Shown here piece by piece: positions 1 through 5,789 of a stretch of DNA of 5,789 nucleotides. The number at the start of each line of letters is the position of its first letter. The first letter of the stretch is position 1. The DNA is from Bordetella parapertussis (GTDB lineage Bacteria; Pseudomonadota; Gammaproteobacteria; Burkholderiales; SG8-41): contig CAMBSS010000230.1 of the NCBI GenBank assembly GCA_945870465.1, positions 1 through 5,789 on the forward strand. The letters run 5' to 3'. The notes under the pieces are model-generated. The model was not told where the DNA came from, searched no databases, and worked only from the letters and a program-made list of their open reading frames with translations. The translations under genes were made by a program, and so were the position numbers.

Positions 1-41
1 CGACTCGGCGCGCTTTGATACTCTAGTTGTCATTCCTATTT

Positions 42-45
42 AGGA
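42..45 (+). promoter_or_regulatory. Ribosome-binding site of the D-2-hydroxyacid dehydrogenase gene
   Basis: AGGA sits five bases before the ATG at 51, a good Shine-Dalgarno match and spacing. It decides the start: an in-frame TTG at 27 would add eight residues but has no comparable site upstream and would place the AGGA inside the coding region. Confidence 0.7.
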
Positions 46-50
46 TCCCA

Positions 51-1055
51 ATGCCAAAATCAATAAAACCCCGCACGTTTCACCTGCACGTCGAGAACAG
101 CCGCAAGCGTCAGGCGCTTTTTCAGTTGACCGAACCGACCTACGCAGCCGCGGCAAAACGTCATCGTGCACTCGCCAAGCGGCTCAAGGTCACCATCGGG
201 TGGGACGGCGATATGCTCGACGAAGCAATAAAGACCGCGGACTTCATGATCAACTCCAGCCCGCCGCGCGAGCGCCTGCGCGAACGCGCGCCGCGCCTGC
301 AATGGATACAGACCACCGGCGCCGGCGTCGACGGCCTGATGCCCATGGACTGGCTGCCGCCCGATGTCACGCTCACCAACAACAGTGGGGCGCATGGCGT
401 CAAAACGGAATATTCCTGCATGATGAATTTACTGATACTCCAAAGTCGCCTGCCCGCCATCATCGCCAATCAGCATGCCAGGAAATGGGAGCAGATTTTC
501 ACCGCGCCAATCGCGGGCAAGACCGCAGTGGTAGTCGGGTTCGGCGACCTCGGCAGTGCCGCCGGACGCGCCGCACACAAGCTCGGCCTAAAGGTAATTG
601 CCGTGACGCGTAGCGGCAAAGCCGGCAAGCCCGCAGACATCGCGTATAAGACATCACGCATCGACAGCGTGCTGCCCAGGGCCGACTTCGTGATTGTAAC
701 TACGCCACTTACACCAGACACCTTGGGACTGATAAACCGGTCCCGGCTCGACCTGCTGAAACCGACCGCGGGACTTATCAACCTCGGGCGTTCTCCCATC
801 GTCGACTACGAAGCGCTGCGCCACAAGCTCGACAAAGGTGAAATCGCCGGCGCGGTGCTCGATGTGCACAGCCCGGAGCCTCTGCCTGCCGATTCGCCGC
901 TGTGGACCACGCGCAATCTCATCATCACACCGCACATTTCATGCGATGACCCGCGTTACATGGATTTCCTGTGCGACGCATGGTTCGCCAATTTCGCGCG
1001 CAAGCTCGCCGGCAAGCCGCTGACCAACCAGGTCGATCGGAAGCTGGGATATTGA
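51..1055 (+). CDS. D-2-hydroxyacid dehydrogenase, NAD(P)-dependent
   Basis: This 334-residue cytoplasmic enzyme should interconvert a 2-oxoacid and a D-2-hydroxyacid using NAD(P)H (glyoxylate/hydroxypyruvate reductase, phosphoglycerate dehydrogenase and D-lactate dehydrogenase superfamily). Seen in sequence: a discontinuous catalytic domain at about 1-130 and after 300, containing TTGAGVD; a central Rossmann domain with GFGDLG at 163-168; and the family's catalytic triad, Arg247 in NLGRSP, Glu276 in SPEPLP and His295 in TPHIS. The length is normal for the family. The second strand of the Rossmann fold ends in T-R-S (186-188) and lacks the Asp typical of NAD-specific members, so NADP(H) is plausible, as in GhrA-type reductases. 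The ATG at 51 is chosen for its AGGA ribosome-binding site. The N-terminal third is divergent, so the substrate cannot be named. The next gene lies 119 bp downstream, across a palindromic repeat, so co-transcription is uncertain. Confidence 0.93.
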   Translation: MPKSIKPRTFHLHVENSRKRQALFQLTEPTYAAAAKRHRALAKRLKVTIGWDGDMLDEAIKTADFMINSSPPRERLRERAPRLQWIQTTGAGVDGLMPMDWLPPDVTLTNNSGAHGVKTEYSCMMNLLILQSRLPAIIANQHARKWEQIFTAPIAGKTAVVVGFGDLGSAAGRAAHKLGLKVIAVTRSGKAGKPADIAYKTSRIDSVLPRADFVIVTTPLTPDTLGLINRSRLDLLKPTAGLINLGRSPIVDYEALRHKLDKGEIAGAVLDVHSPEPLPADSPLWTTRNLIITPHISCDDPRYMDFLCDAWFANFARKLAGKPLTNQVDRKLGY

Positions 1056-1060
1056 CCAAG

Positions 1061-1167
1061 CCGTGAGATCGCGAGAGCGGGAGCGCGAGAGAGCGTAAAA
1101 TGCATGCGTCGGGAGTTCCCCCCGACCTCACGCACTCACGACGCCCTCACGACTTATGCTCTCACGG
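1061..1167. repeat. Imperfect palindromic intergenic element (REP/MITE-like)
   Basis: Eight-base perfect terminal inverted repeats, CCGTGAGA (1061-1068) and TCTCACGG (1160-1167), bound a 107-bp element. The left half is purine-rich with GAGAGCG at 1073 and 1089; the right half is pyrimidine-rich with four CTCACG units at 1127, 1135, 1146 and 1161. Reverse-complementing the right half gives a GTGAG-rich string resembling the left half, so the whole can form an imperfect cruciform or RNA hairpin. Its centre has a six-base stem, GTCGGG (1108-1113) and CCCGAC (1121-1126), around a seven-base loop. No T-run follows, so a classical intrinsic terminator is unlikely. The element starts six bases after the dehydrogenase stop, and its right end carries the GGA before the RidA gene. 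Confidence 0.6.
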
Positions 1168-1174
1168 ATTTACC

Positions 1175-1564
1175 ATGCCTATTTTTCACATGATAGACGG
1201 CGCGCCGGACCCCGTGGCGCCATTCAGCCACGCCGTCGAGCAGGACGGCTGGGTGTTCGTCACCGGCCAGATGCCGTTTACCGGCATCGCCAACGACTCG
1301 CCCTACCCGGAAGGTATAGAAGCGCAAACCCGGCAGGTCATGGCTAACCTCAAACGCGTGCTCGGCGGCTGCGGCCTCGGCCTGGAACACGTTGTGTCCG
1401 CGCGCATCTTCCTCACCCATTTCAAGGAAGACTACGAAAAGATGAACAAGATCTACGCTGAATATTTTGCTGCCGGCCGGCGCCCAGCCCGCACTTGCGT
1501 GGGCGTGAGCGGCCTCGCGCGCGACGCCCGCATCGAAATCGATTTCATAGCGCGCAGGTCCTGA
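1175..1564 (+). CDS. RidA family (YjgF/YER057c/UK114) enamine/imine deaminase
   Basis: This 129-residue protein has the family's usual length of about 130 and should form the usual homotrimer, with active sites at subunit interfaces. RidA enzymes hydrolyse reactive 2-aminoacrylate-type enamines/imines to 2-oxoacids and ammonia; paralogues often sit in catabolic operons. Seen in sequence: PFSHAV near the N-terminus (16-21), the TGQMP turn (30-34), and the C-terminal signature PARTCV with the key Arg at 106, followed by Glu121 in RIEIDFIA. Both catalytic positions known from RidA are kept, so deaminase activity is expected. The ATG at 1175 gives the normal family start and has a weak GGA (1166-1168) six bases upstream. 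An in-frame ATG at 1100 would add 25 residues encoded by the palindromic repeat and is rejected. The stop is one base before the start of the VOC gene, so the two are very probably co-translated. It differs from canonical RidA at the N-terminus, so the symbol ridA is not assigned. Confidence 0.95.
   Translation: MPIFHMIDGAPDPVAPFSHAVEQDGWVFVTGQMPFTGIANDSPYPEGIEAQTRQVMANLKRVLGGCGLGLEHVVSARIFLTHFKEDYEKMNKIYAEYFAAGRRPARTCVGVSGLARDARIEIDFIARRS
1556..1558 (+). promoter_or_regulatory. Ribosome-binding site of the VOC gene, inside the RidA coding end
   Basis: AGG lies seven bases before the GTG at 1566 and overlaps the last codons of the RidA gene. It supports the GTG start. The next in-frame ATG, around 1659, would remove the first strand of the VOC fold with its LDHLAHF motif. 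Confidence 0.5.
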
Positions 1565-1565
1565 A

Positions 1566-2504
1566 GTGACGCCTTCCGCCATCGCCAAAATCGCCGCTGC
1601 CCAGCCGCCGAAACCCGGCCAGCTCAATCTCGATCACCTTGCGCATTTCGTGCCGCATATGGAAAACGCGGCACCCGCGCTGGAAAAACTCGGCTTCACG
1701 CTGACGCCATTTTCGGCCCAGTCGCATCGCCTGGAGCCGGGTGGCCCGCTGCTGCCCGCCGGCACCGGCAACCGCTGCGTCATGTTCAAACGCGGCTACA
1801 TCGAATGCCTGACGCCAACCGGCGATACCCCGGTCGCCCATCAGTTGCGCACCGCGATCCAGCGCTACACGGGCGTTCACCTGATTGCGTTCGGCACTTC
1901 TGCCCCCGACCTCGATCACGCGCGGCTGGCACGCGAAGGCTTCACGCCGCTCGAACCGGTGGCATTGCAGCGCCAGTTGAACACGCCGCACGGCGAAGAT
2001 ACGGCGCGCTTTACGGTTGTGCGCGTGCCGCCCGGCAGCATGGCAGAAGGCCGTATCCAATACTGCCAGCACCATACGCCCGAATTCGTCTGGCAGCCGC
2101 AGTGGCTGCAGCACGCCAACCGCGCCACCGCGCTGACCGCGGTCATACTGTGCATGGAAAATCCCGGCGACGCGGCCGCGCGTTACGCGCGCTTCACAGG
2201 GCTCAGGGCAGTCGGCGAAGGGGACCGCTGGCATATCGACACTGAGCGCGGCCGCCTCCTGTTCAAATCGCCCGCCGTAATCCGGCGCGTATTCAACGTC
2301 GAACCCGCGACATTGCCGTGGATCGTCGGCTACGCACTAGCCAGCGACAATATGGAAGTCACGCGCAAACACATAACCAGCCTCGATTTCGCGCACGGCG
2401 CGCTCGACGCCGAACGCTTCTACGTGGTGCCGCCCGCCAGCGTCGGCGGCATCATTGTGTTCGAACCCGCCCAAAGCGCCGGGCTCGAATTCCGTGCCAG
2501 TTAG
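1566..2504 (+). CDS. Glyoxalase-like (VOC superfamily) domain protein
   Basis: A 312-residue soluble protein of the vicinal oxygen chelate fold, closest in pattern to the Glyoxalase_3 group (PF13468, from memory). It starts with NLDHLAHFVPHMENA (21-35), the usual first beta strand carrying a putative metal-binding His (24 or 27). GYIEC (78-81 region, Glu80), GVHLIAFG (His105) and a signature resembling that group, HHTPEFVWQPQWLQHAN (169-185), follow. A second repeat of the fold runs from about 190 to the end and closes with GGIIVFEPA (Glu300). VOC proteins bind a divalent metal and act as isomerases, dioxygenases, lyases or hydrolases; this subgroup has no reaction I can state. The GTG start lies one base after the RidA stop, which suggests translational coupling and a shared pathway. 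There is no signal peptide or membrane segment. The call is firm for the fold, not for the function. Confidence 0.85.
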   Translation: MTPSAIAKIAAAQPPKPGQLNLDHLAHFVPHMENAAPALEKLGFTLTPFSAQSHRLEPGGPLLPAGTGNRCVMFKRGYIECLTPTGDTPVAHQLRTAIQRYTGVHLIAFGTSAPDLDHARLAREGFTPLEPVALQRQLNTPHGEDTARFTVVRVPPGSMAEGRIQYCQHHTPEFVWQPQWLQHANRATALTAVILCMENPGDAAARYARFTGLRAVGEGDRWHIDTERGRLLFKSPAVIRRVFNVEPATLPWIVGYALASDNMEVTRKHITSLDFAHGALDAERFYVVPPASVGGIIVFEPAQSAGLEFRAS

Positions 2505-2521
2505 AACCTGCAACCATTTCC

Positions 2522-2644
2522 AGCCACAGATAAACGCGGCTGAACGCAGATAGAGCAAGAAATAAGAATCTTACAGTCCGACGCAGCCTGCCATAACGTA
2601 TTTTTTTGCGTTTCATCCGCGTTTATCTGCGTTTATCCACGGCT
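2522..2644. repeat. Inverted-repeat intergenic element with GATAAACGC motifs
   Basis: A left arm near 2522-2552 and a right arm near 2608-2644 are imperfect inverted copies of each other. AGCCACAGATAAACGC (2522-2537) matches the reverse complement of 2629-2644 at 13 of 16 bases. A second register gives a perfect 13-base match: CAGATAAACGCGG (2527-2539) against CCGCGTTTATCTG (2617-2629). The right arm contains three near-tandem units of about ten bases: GCGTTTCATC (2608), GCGTTTATC (2619) and GCGTTTATC (2629). About 55 bases separate the arms. Similar GATAAACGCAGAT repeats are, from memory, scattered between genes in several proteobacteria. The element separates the VOC gene from the flavoprotein gene and ends about 24 bases before the latter's ATG. 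Confidence 0.7.
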
Positions 2645-2668
2645 AAATGCTTTTACGATTTTTCGAAT

Positions 2669-4240
2669 ATGAAGATATCTGACAAAAATAACTTTGACGA
2701 ATCCTTCGACGTAGTCGTCGCCGGCTTCGGCCTTGCCGGCGGTATCGCTGCCTTGAACGCGTCGCAGGCCGGGGCAAAAACCCTCTTGATCGAAAAATCG
2801 CCGGTGCCCGGCGGTTTGTCGATTTGCTCCTACGGCGCGGTGCGCAGCGCGCGCGACCCCGAGCAGGCATTCATTTACCTGAAGACAACCAACGACGGAC
2901 GCACCCCGGACGACGTGCTGCGCGTGCTGGCCAACGGCATGTGCGAGGTTGAAACCTATGTGCGCGAACTCGGCAGGATCAACAACGCCGTGATCGCCAA
3001 TTCCGTCGAGGAAAACGCGCTGCGCGAAAAAAGTGGCGATCCCTACCGCCGCCAGATTCGCGCCAACTATCCGCTGCCCGGCACCGACACCTTCTATCAC
3101 ACCACCGTGATCGACATCCCGGGATTCGACGCCCCCAAAATTTATCCATGGGCGAACGGCGCACCGGGCGGCCCCAAGCTGTTCCGTATCGTGCACGAAC
3201 ACTTGTTGAAGCAAGGTGTGGAAATCCGCCTCGCCACCCCCGCGCTACGACTGATTGCCGATCCGGACACGCGCAAAGTGCTTGGCATCCGCGTTTCCAC
3301 CAACGGCGTCGAACGCAATATCGAAGCGCGCCGCGGCGTCGTGCTGGCCTGCGGGGGCTTTGAAGGCAACGCCGACATGAAAGCGCAGTTCTTCGAGAGC
3401 AAACCGGTGTTGAATGCCGCCGCGCGCATGAACAACGGCGACGGCATCCGCATGGCCCAGCACCTGGGTGCCGCGCTTTGGCACATGTGGCATATCCACG
3501 GCGCCTACGGCTTCAAACATACCGACGAAAATTACCCCTATGGCATCCGCGTCAAGCGCATGCCCGACTGGTTTCCCGGCGAACCTGACAAGGTCAACGT
3601 CAAGATGGCGTGGATACTCGTCGACCAGGCCGGCAAGCGTTTCATGTCCGAGTACCAGCCCTACACCCAGGACACCGGCGTGCGGCAACTGCAGCACTTC
3701 GATGCGGTCACCCAGCGCTTCCCGCGCAATCCCTCATTCCTGGTCTGCGACGAGGAAGGCCGCAAGATGTACCCGCTCGGCAAGGCCACGTCGAACGACG
3801 AAGGGATACGTTACGAGTGGAGCGACGACAACCTGAAGGAAGTCGGACTCGGCATCATCAAACGCGCCGACTCGCTTGCCGAACTCGCGCGCATGCTCAA
3901 CATCGACGCCGCAGAGTTTGAGCAAAGCGTTGCACGCTGGAATGCCCTGTGCGAACGCGGCAGCGACGACGATTTCAAACGCCCGGCTGGCTCGATGACG
4001 CCAATCAAAACGGCGCCATTCTACGGTGCGCCGGTATACGCCACGCTTTCCAACACGCAGGGCGGCCCCGTGCACGATGCCCAGCAGCGCATCATCGACG
4101 TCTACGGCAAACCCATCCCCCGCCTCTATTCCGCGGGCGAGCTCGGCAGCTCTTTCGGACACCTCTATCTGTCCGGCGGCAATATCGCCGAATGCGTAGT
4201 CACCGGACGTATTGCCGGACGCAACGCCGCCACTCCCTGA
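2669..4240 (+). CDS. FAD-dependent oxidoreductase, FAD_binding_2 / fumarate reductase flavoprotein superfamily
   Basis: A 523-residue cytoplasmic flavoenzyme expected to dehydrogenate or reduce a C-C bond next to a carbonyl. Seen in sequence: an N-terminal FAD-binding fold, VVVAGFGLAGG (15-25), with the ribose-binding Glu42 in LLIEK; PGGLS (48-51); VVLACGGFEGN (224-234); and a C-terminal FAD motif with TQGGP (463-467) and LYSAGELGSSFG (487-498) leading into YLSGGNIAE (500-508). The capping domain lies between about 240 and 450. True fumarate reductases carry HTMGG where this protein has NTQGG, and there is no haem-binding CxxCH or signal peptide, so a respiratory fumarate reductase is unlikely. 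Relatives include 3-ketosteroid and other substrate-specific dehydrogenases, but the substrate here is unknown. The ATG at 2669 puts the FAD motif at the usual depth. Upstream in-frame codons from 2606 fall in the repeat. No Shine-Dalgarno site is visible; the start region is strikingly A+T-rich. Confidence 0.93.
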   Translation: MKISDKNNFDESFDVVVAGFGLAGGIAALNASQAGAKTLLIEKSPVPGGLSICSYGAVRSARDPEQAFIYLKTTNDGRTPDDVLRVLANGMCEVETYVRELGRINNAVIANSVEENALREKSGDPYRRQIRANYPLPGTDTFYHTTVIDIPGFDAPKIYPWANGAPGGPKLFRIVHEHLLKQGVEIRLATPALRLIADPDTRKVLGIRVSTNGVERNIEARRGVVLACGGFEGNADMKAQFFESKPVLNAAARMNNGDGIRMAQHLGAALWHMWHIHGAYGFKHTDENYPYGIRVKRMPDWFPGEPDKVNVKMAWILVDQAGKRFMSEYQPYTQDTGVRQLQHFDAVTQRFPRNPSFLVCDEEGRKMYPLGKATSNDEGIRYEWSDDNLKEVGLGIIKRADSLAELARMLNIDAAEFEQSVARWNALCERGSDDDFKRPAGSMTPIKTAPFYGAPVYATLSNTQGGPVHDAQQRIIDVYGKPIPRLYSAGELGSSFGHLYLSGGNIAECVVTGRIAGRNAATP

Positions 4241-4286
4241 AGCATTCTGCGCAACGTGCTATCTTGTAGCAACACGCACCCTGCGC

Positions 4287-5789
4287 ATGAATAAAAAACA
4301 ATTAACCGACTGGTTGCGCCGCACGGCACCGCCGGACATGCCGCCGTCGCAGCGCCGCCGCATGATTCTGCGCATGGCCACCGCGCTGGCCGCCGGCGCG
4401 CTGTTCGCGCCACCGCTGGTGCGGCCGGTGCGCGCGCAGCCGCGTTTCAGTTCAGATCCGTTCACGCTAGGCATTGCTTCCGGTTCGCCGCGGCCGGACA
4501 GCGTTGTTTTGTGGACCCGTCTCGCGCCCGAACCGCTCGCCGGCGGCGGGCTGCCGACGGCAAACATTGCGCTGAAATGGGAAGTCGCCCGCGACCAGAG
4601 TTTCCGCGACATAACGCAACGCGGGACCGTGACTGCGACGCCCCAGTTCGCCCACAGCGTGCGCGCGGAAGTTACGGGCCTGGAACCAGCGCGCTGGTAC
4701 TGGTACCGCTTCATGGCGGGCGATGCGGTAAGTGCCGTAGGCCGCACGCGCACCGCTCCCGCACCGGGCACCGCTAACGATCGCCTGCGCTTTGCATTCG
4801 CTTCGTGCCAGCAGTACGAGCAAGGTTATTACGCCGCCTACCGGCATATGGCGCGCGAAGACCTCGACCTCGTAGTGTTTCTTGGCGACTACATTTACGA
4901 ATCGTCCTGGGGCCGCAACCACGTGCGCAACCACAATGCCGGCGAACCGCGCAATCTGGACGAATACCGCAACCGTTACGCGCTCTACAAGGGCGATGCC
5001 GATCTCCAACTCATGCATGCCGCCGCCCCGTGGCTGGTGACGTGGGACGATCACGAAGTAAGCAATGATTACGCGAACGACCAGAGCCATGACCTCGATC
5101 CCGATTTTCTGCTCCGCCGCGCCGCCGCTTACCAGGCTTACTACGAGCACATGCCGCTCGCACCGAGTGCCGTTCCGCGCGGGGCCGCGATGCTGCTGCA
5201 CGACAGCTTTGCGTTCGGCAGCCTTGCCACTTTCTTCGTGCTCGACGACCGCCAATACCGCGCGCATCAGGCCTGCCCAAGGCCCGGCCGCGGCGGCAGC
5301 AATGTCGTCACGGATTGCGCCGAACGGCTGGACACCGGGCGCAGCCTGCTCGGCACCGCACAGGAAGCGTGGCTGAAAGACGGACTCACGCGCACGCGCG
5401 CGAAATGGAACGTAATCGCGCAGCAAACGCTGATGGCGCAGCACGACCGCAAAGCGGGCCCCGGCCAGAGCTTCTGGACCGACGGCTGGGACGGCTATCC
5501 GGCCGCGCGCGCGCGGCTGCTCGGCGATGTCGCGCAAATCAAGCCGTCGAACCCGCTGGTCATCAGCGGCGATGTGCATTGCAACTGGGTCGCCGATCTC
5601 AAGACCGATTTCGATGATGCAAAATCGCCCGTCATCGCCAGCGAATTCTGCGGCACTTCGATTACTTCGCAGGGCCCGAGCGTCAAGCAGATCGCGGCAA
5701 CGCTCGAGGAAAACCCGCACATCCGCTACGGCAACGGCAAGCGCGGCTACGTGACGATGGAACTGACGCCGGCGCGCTGCACCGCTGTC
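4287..5789 (+). CDS. phoD: Alkaline phosphatase D (PhoD), Tat-exported; 3' end beyond the window
   Basis: The frame is open from the ATG at 4287 to the window edge (501 codons, no stop). PhoD proteins are usually a little over 500 residues, so only a short C-terminal tail is probably missing. Function: metal-dependent phosphomonoesterase/phosphodiesterase outside the cytoplasm, releasing phosphate. Seen in sequence: a twin-arginine signal, R24-R25-M-I-L-R followed by an Ala/Leu-rich segment and a VRA-Q cleavage site near 50; an N-terminal Ig-like PhoD_N domain (about 57-158) starting FTLGIASGSP and VVLWTRL; then the phosphatase domain with the metal and phosphate ligands expected from Bacillus subtilis PhoD: Cys174 (FASCQQ), Asp201 and Tyr204 (GDYIY), WDDHEVSND (253-261), and Asp429/His431 (SGDVHCNW). 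The gene follows the flavoprotein by 46 bp on the same strand. No Pho box and no clear Shine-Dalgarno are visible in that gap; the first codons are A-rich. The flavoprotein link is probably positional only. Confidence 0.95.
   Translation, partial: MNKKQLTDWLRRTAPPDMPPSQRRRMILRMATALAAGALFAPPLVRPVRAQPRFSSDPFTLGIASGSPRPDSVVLWTRLAPEPLAGGGLPTANIALKWEVARDQSFRDITQRGTVTATPQFAHSVRAEVTGLEPARWYWYRFMAGDAVSAVGRTRTAPAPGTANDRLRFAFASCQQYEQGYYAAYRHMAREDLDLVVFLGDYIYESSWGRNHVRNHNAGEPRNLDEYRNRYALYKGDADLQLMHAAAPWLVTWDDHEVSNDYANDQSHDLDPDFLLRRAAAYQAYYEHMPLAPSAVPRGAAMLLHDSFAFGSLATFFVLDDRQYRAHQACPRPGRGGSNVVTDCAERLDTGRSLLGTAQEAWLKDGLTRTRAKWNVIAQQTLMAQHDRKAGPGQSFWTDGWDGYPAARARLLGDVAQIKPSNPLVISGDVHCNWVADLKTDFDDAKSPVIASEFCGTSITSQGPSVKQIAATLEENPHIRYGNGKRGYVTMELTPARCTAV

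Noticed and set aside
17..22. GATACT as a -10 promoter element of the dehydrogenase gene
   Set aside because: It matches the consensus at only four of six positions, and the corresponding -35 position would fall before the window start.
1100..1174. N-terminal extension of the RidA protein from the ATG at 1100
   Set aside because: The 25 extra residues are encoded by the palindromic repeat, resemble no RidA, and would make the protein longer than the family norm.
1545..2234. A 229-codon open frame on the minus strand across the VOC gene
   Set aside because: It is a shadow of the VOC gene, which has the recognisable fold motifs; the antisense product has no family features.
2590..2607. T-run (2601-2607) as an intrinsic terminator after the VOC gene
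   Set aside because: No stable G+C-rich hairpin lies immediately before the run of T; the nearby complementarity belongs to the larger repeat, whose right arm follows the run.
2606..2668. N-terminal extension of the flavoprotein from the TTG at 2606
   Set aside because: The extra 21 residues are encoded by the inverted repeat, and the FAD motif is already at the usual depth from the ATG at 2669.
4251..4276. Small inverted repeat TGCTA/TAGCA between the flavoprotein and phoD
   Set aside because: Only a five-base stem with no T-tract; too weak to call a terminator or operator.
5504..5515. Alternating CG run of 12 bases inside phoD
   Set aside because: It is explained by in-frame Ala-Arg codons in a G+C-rich gene; no sign of a separate function.
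4467..5720. A 417-codon open frame on the minus strand across phoD
   Set aside because: It is antisense to a clear PhoD with its expected ligand motifs. Its composition (Val/Ala/Arg-rich, no recognisable motif) is what the reverse strand of a G+C-rich gene gives.
1..5789. Search for a novel defence, mobile or CRISPR-like system
   Set aside because: All five genes belong to recognisable metabolic enzyme families, and the repeats are paired inverted elements, not regularly spaced direct repeats; nothing supports such a system here.

Overview
The window is a G+C-rich (roughly 60% by eye), densely coded stretch of bacterial chromosome. Five protein genes all lie on the plus strand. High third-position G+C, the protein families present and two kinds of short intergenic palindromic repeat suggest a proteobacterium, most likely a betaproteobacterium; this is inference, as there is no rRNA or other phylogenetic marker.

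Layout: a D-2-hydroxyacid dehydrogenase (51-1055); a 119-bp gap largely filled by an imperfect palindromic element (1061-1167); a RidA-family enamine/imine deaminase (1175-1564); a glyoxalase-like (VOC-fold) protein that begins one base after the RidA stop (1566-2504); a 164-bp gap holding a second, unrelated inverted-repeat element (2522-2644); an FAD-dependent oxidoreductase of the FAD_binding_2 / fumarate reductase flavoprotein superfamily (2669-4240); and, after 46 bp, a Tat-exported PhoD-type alkaline phosphatase that runs off the right edge without a stop (4287-5789).

The first four products look like cytoplasmic enzymes acting on small oxo, hydroxy or enamine metabolites: a 2-keto/2-hydroxyacid oxidoreductase, a reactive-imine hydrolase, a VOC-fold protein and a flavin dehydrogenase. 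They could form a small catabolic or detoxification group, but no substrate can be named. Only the RidA-VOC pair has direct evidence of coupling. The two repeats divide the window into three blocks (dehydrogenase; RidA-VOC; flavoprotein-PhoD), so they may not form one transcript. PhoD is a periplasmic or extracellular phosphodiesterase/phosphomonoesterase and probably serves phosphate scavenging, separate from the rest.

I found no CRISPR array, tRNA, rRNA, transposase, phage gene, toxin-antitoxin pair or recognisable defence system. The coding content is ordinary accessory metabolism. The less explained material is the two intergenic repeats, the weak or absent ribosome-binding sites on the last two genes, and the unassigned substrates of the VOC protein and the flavoprotein.
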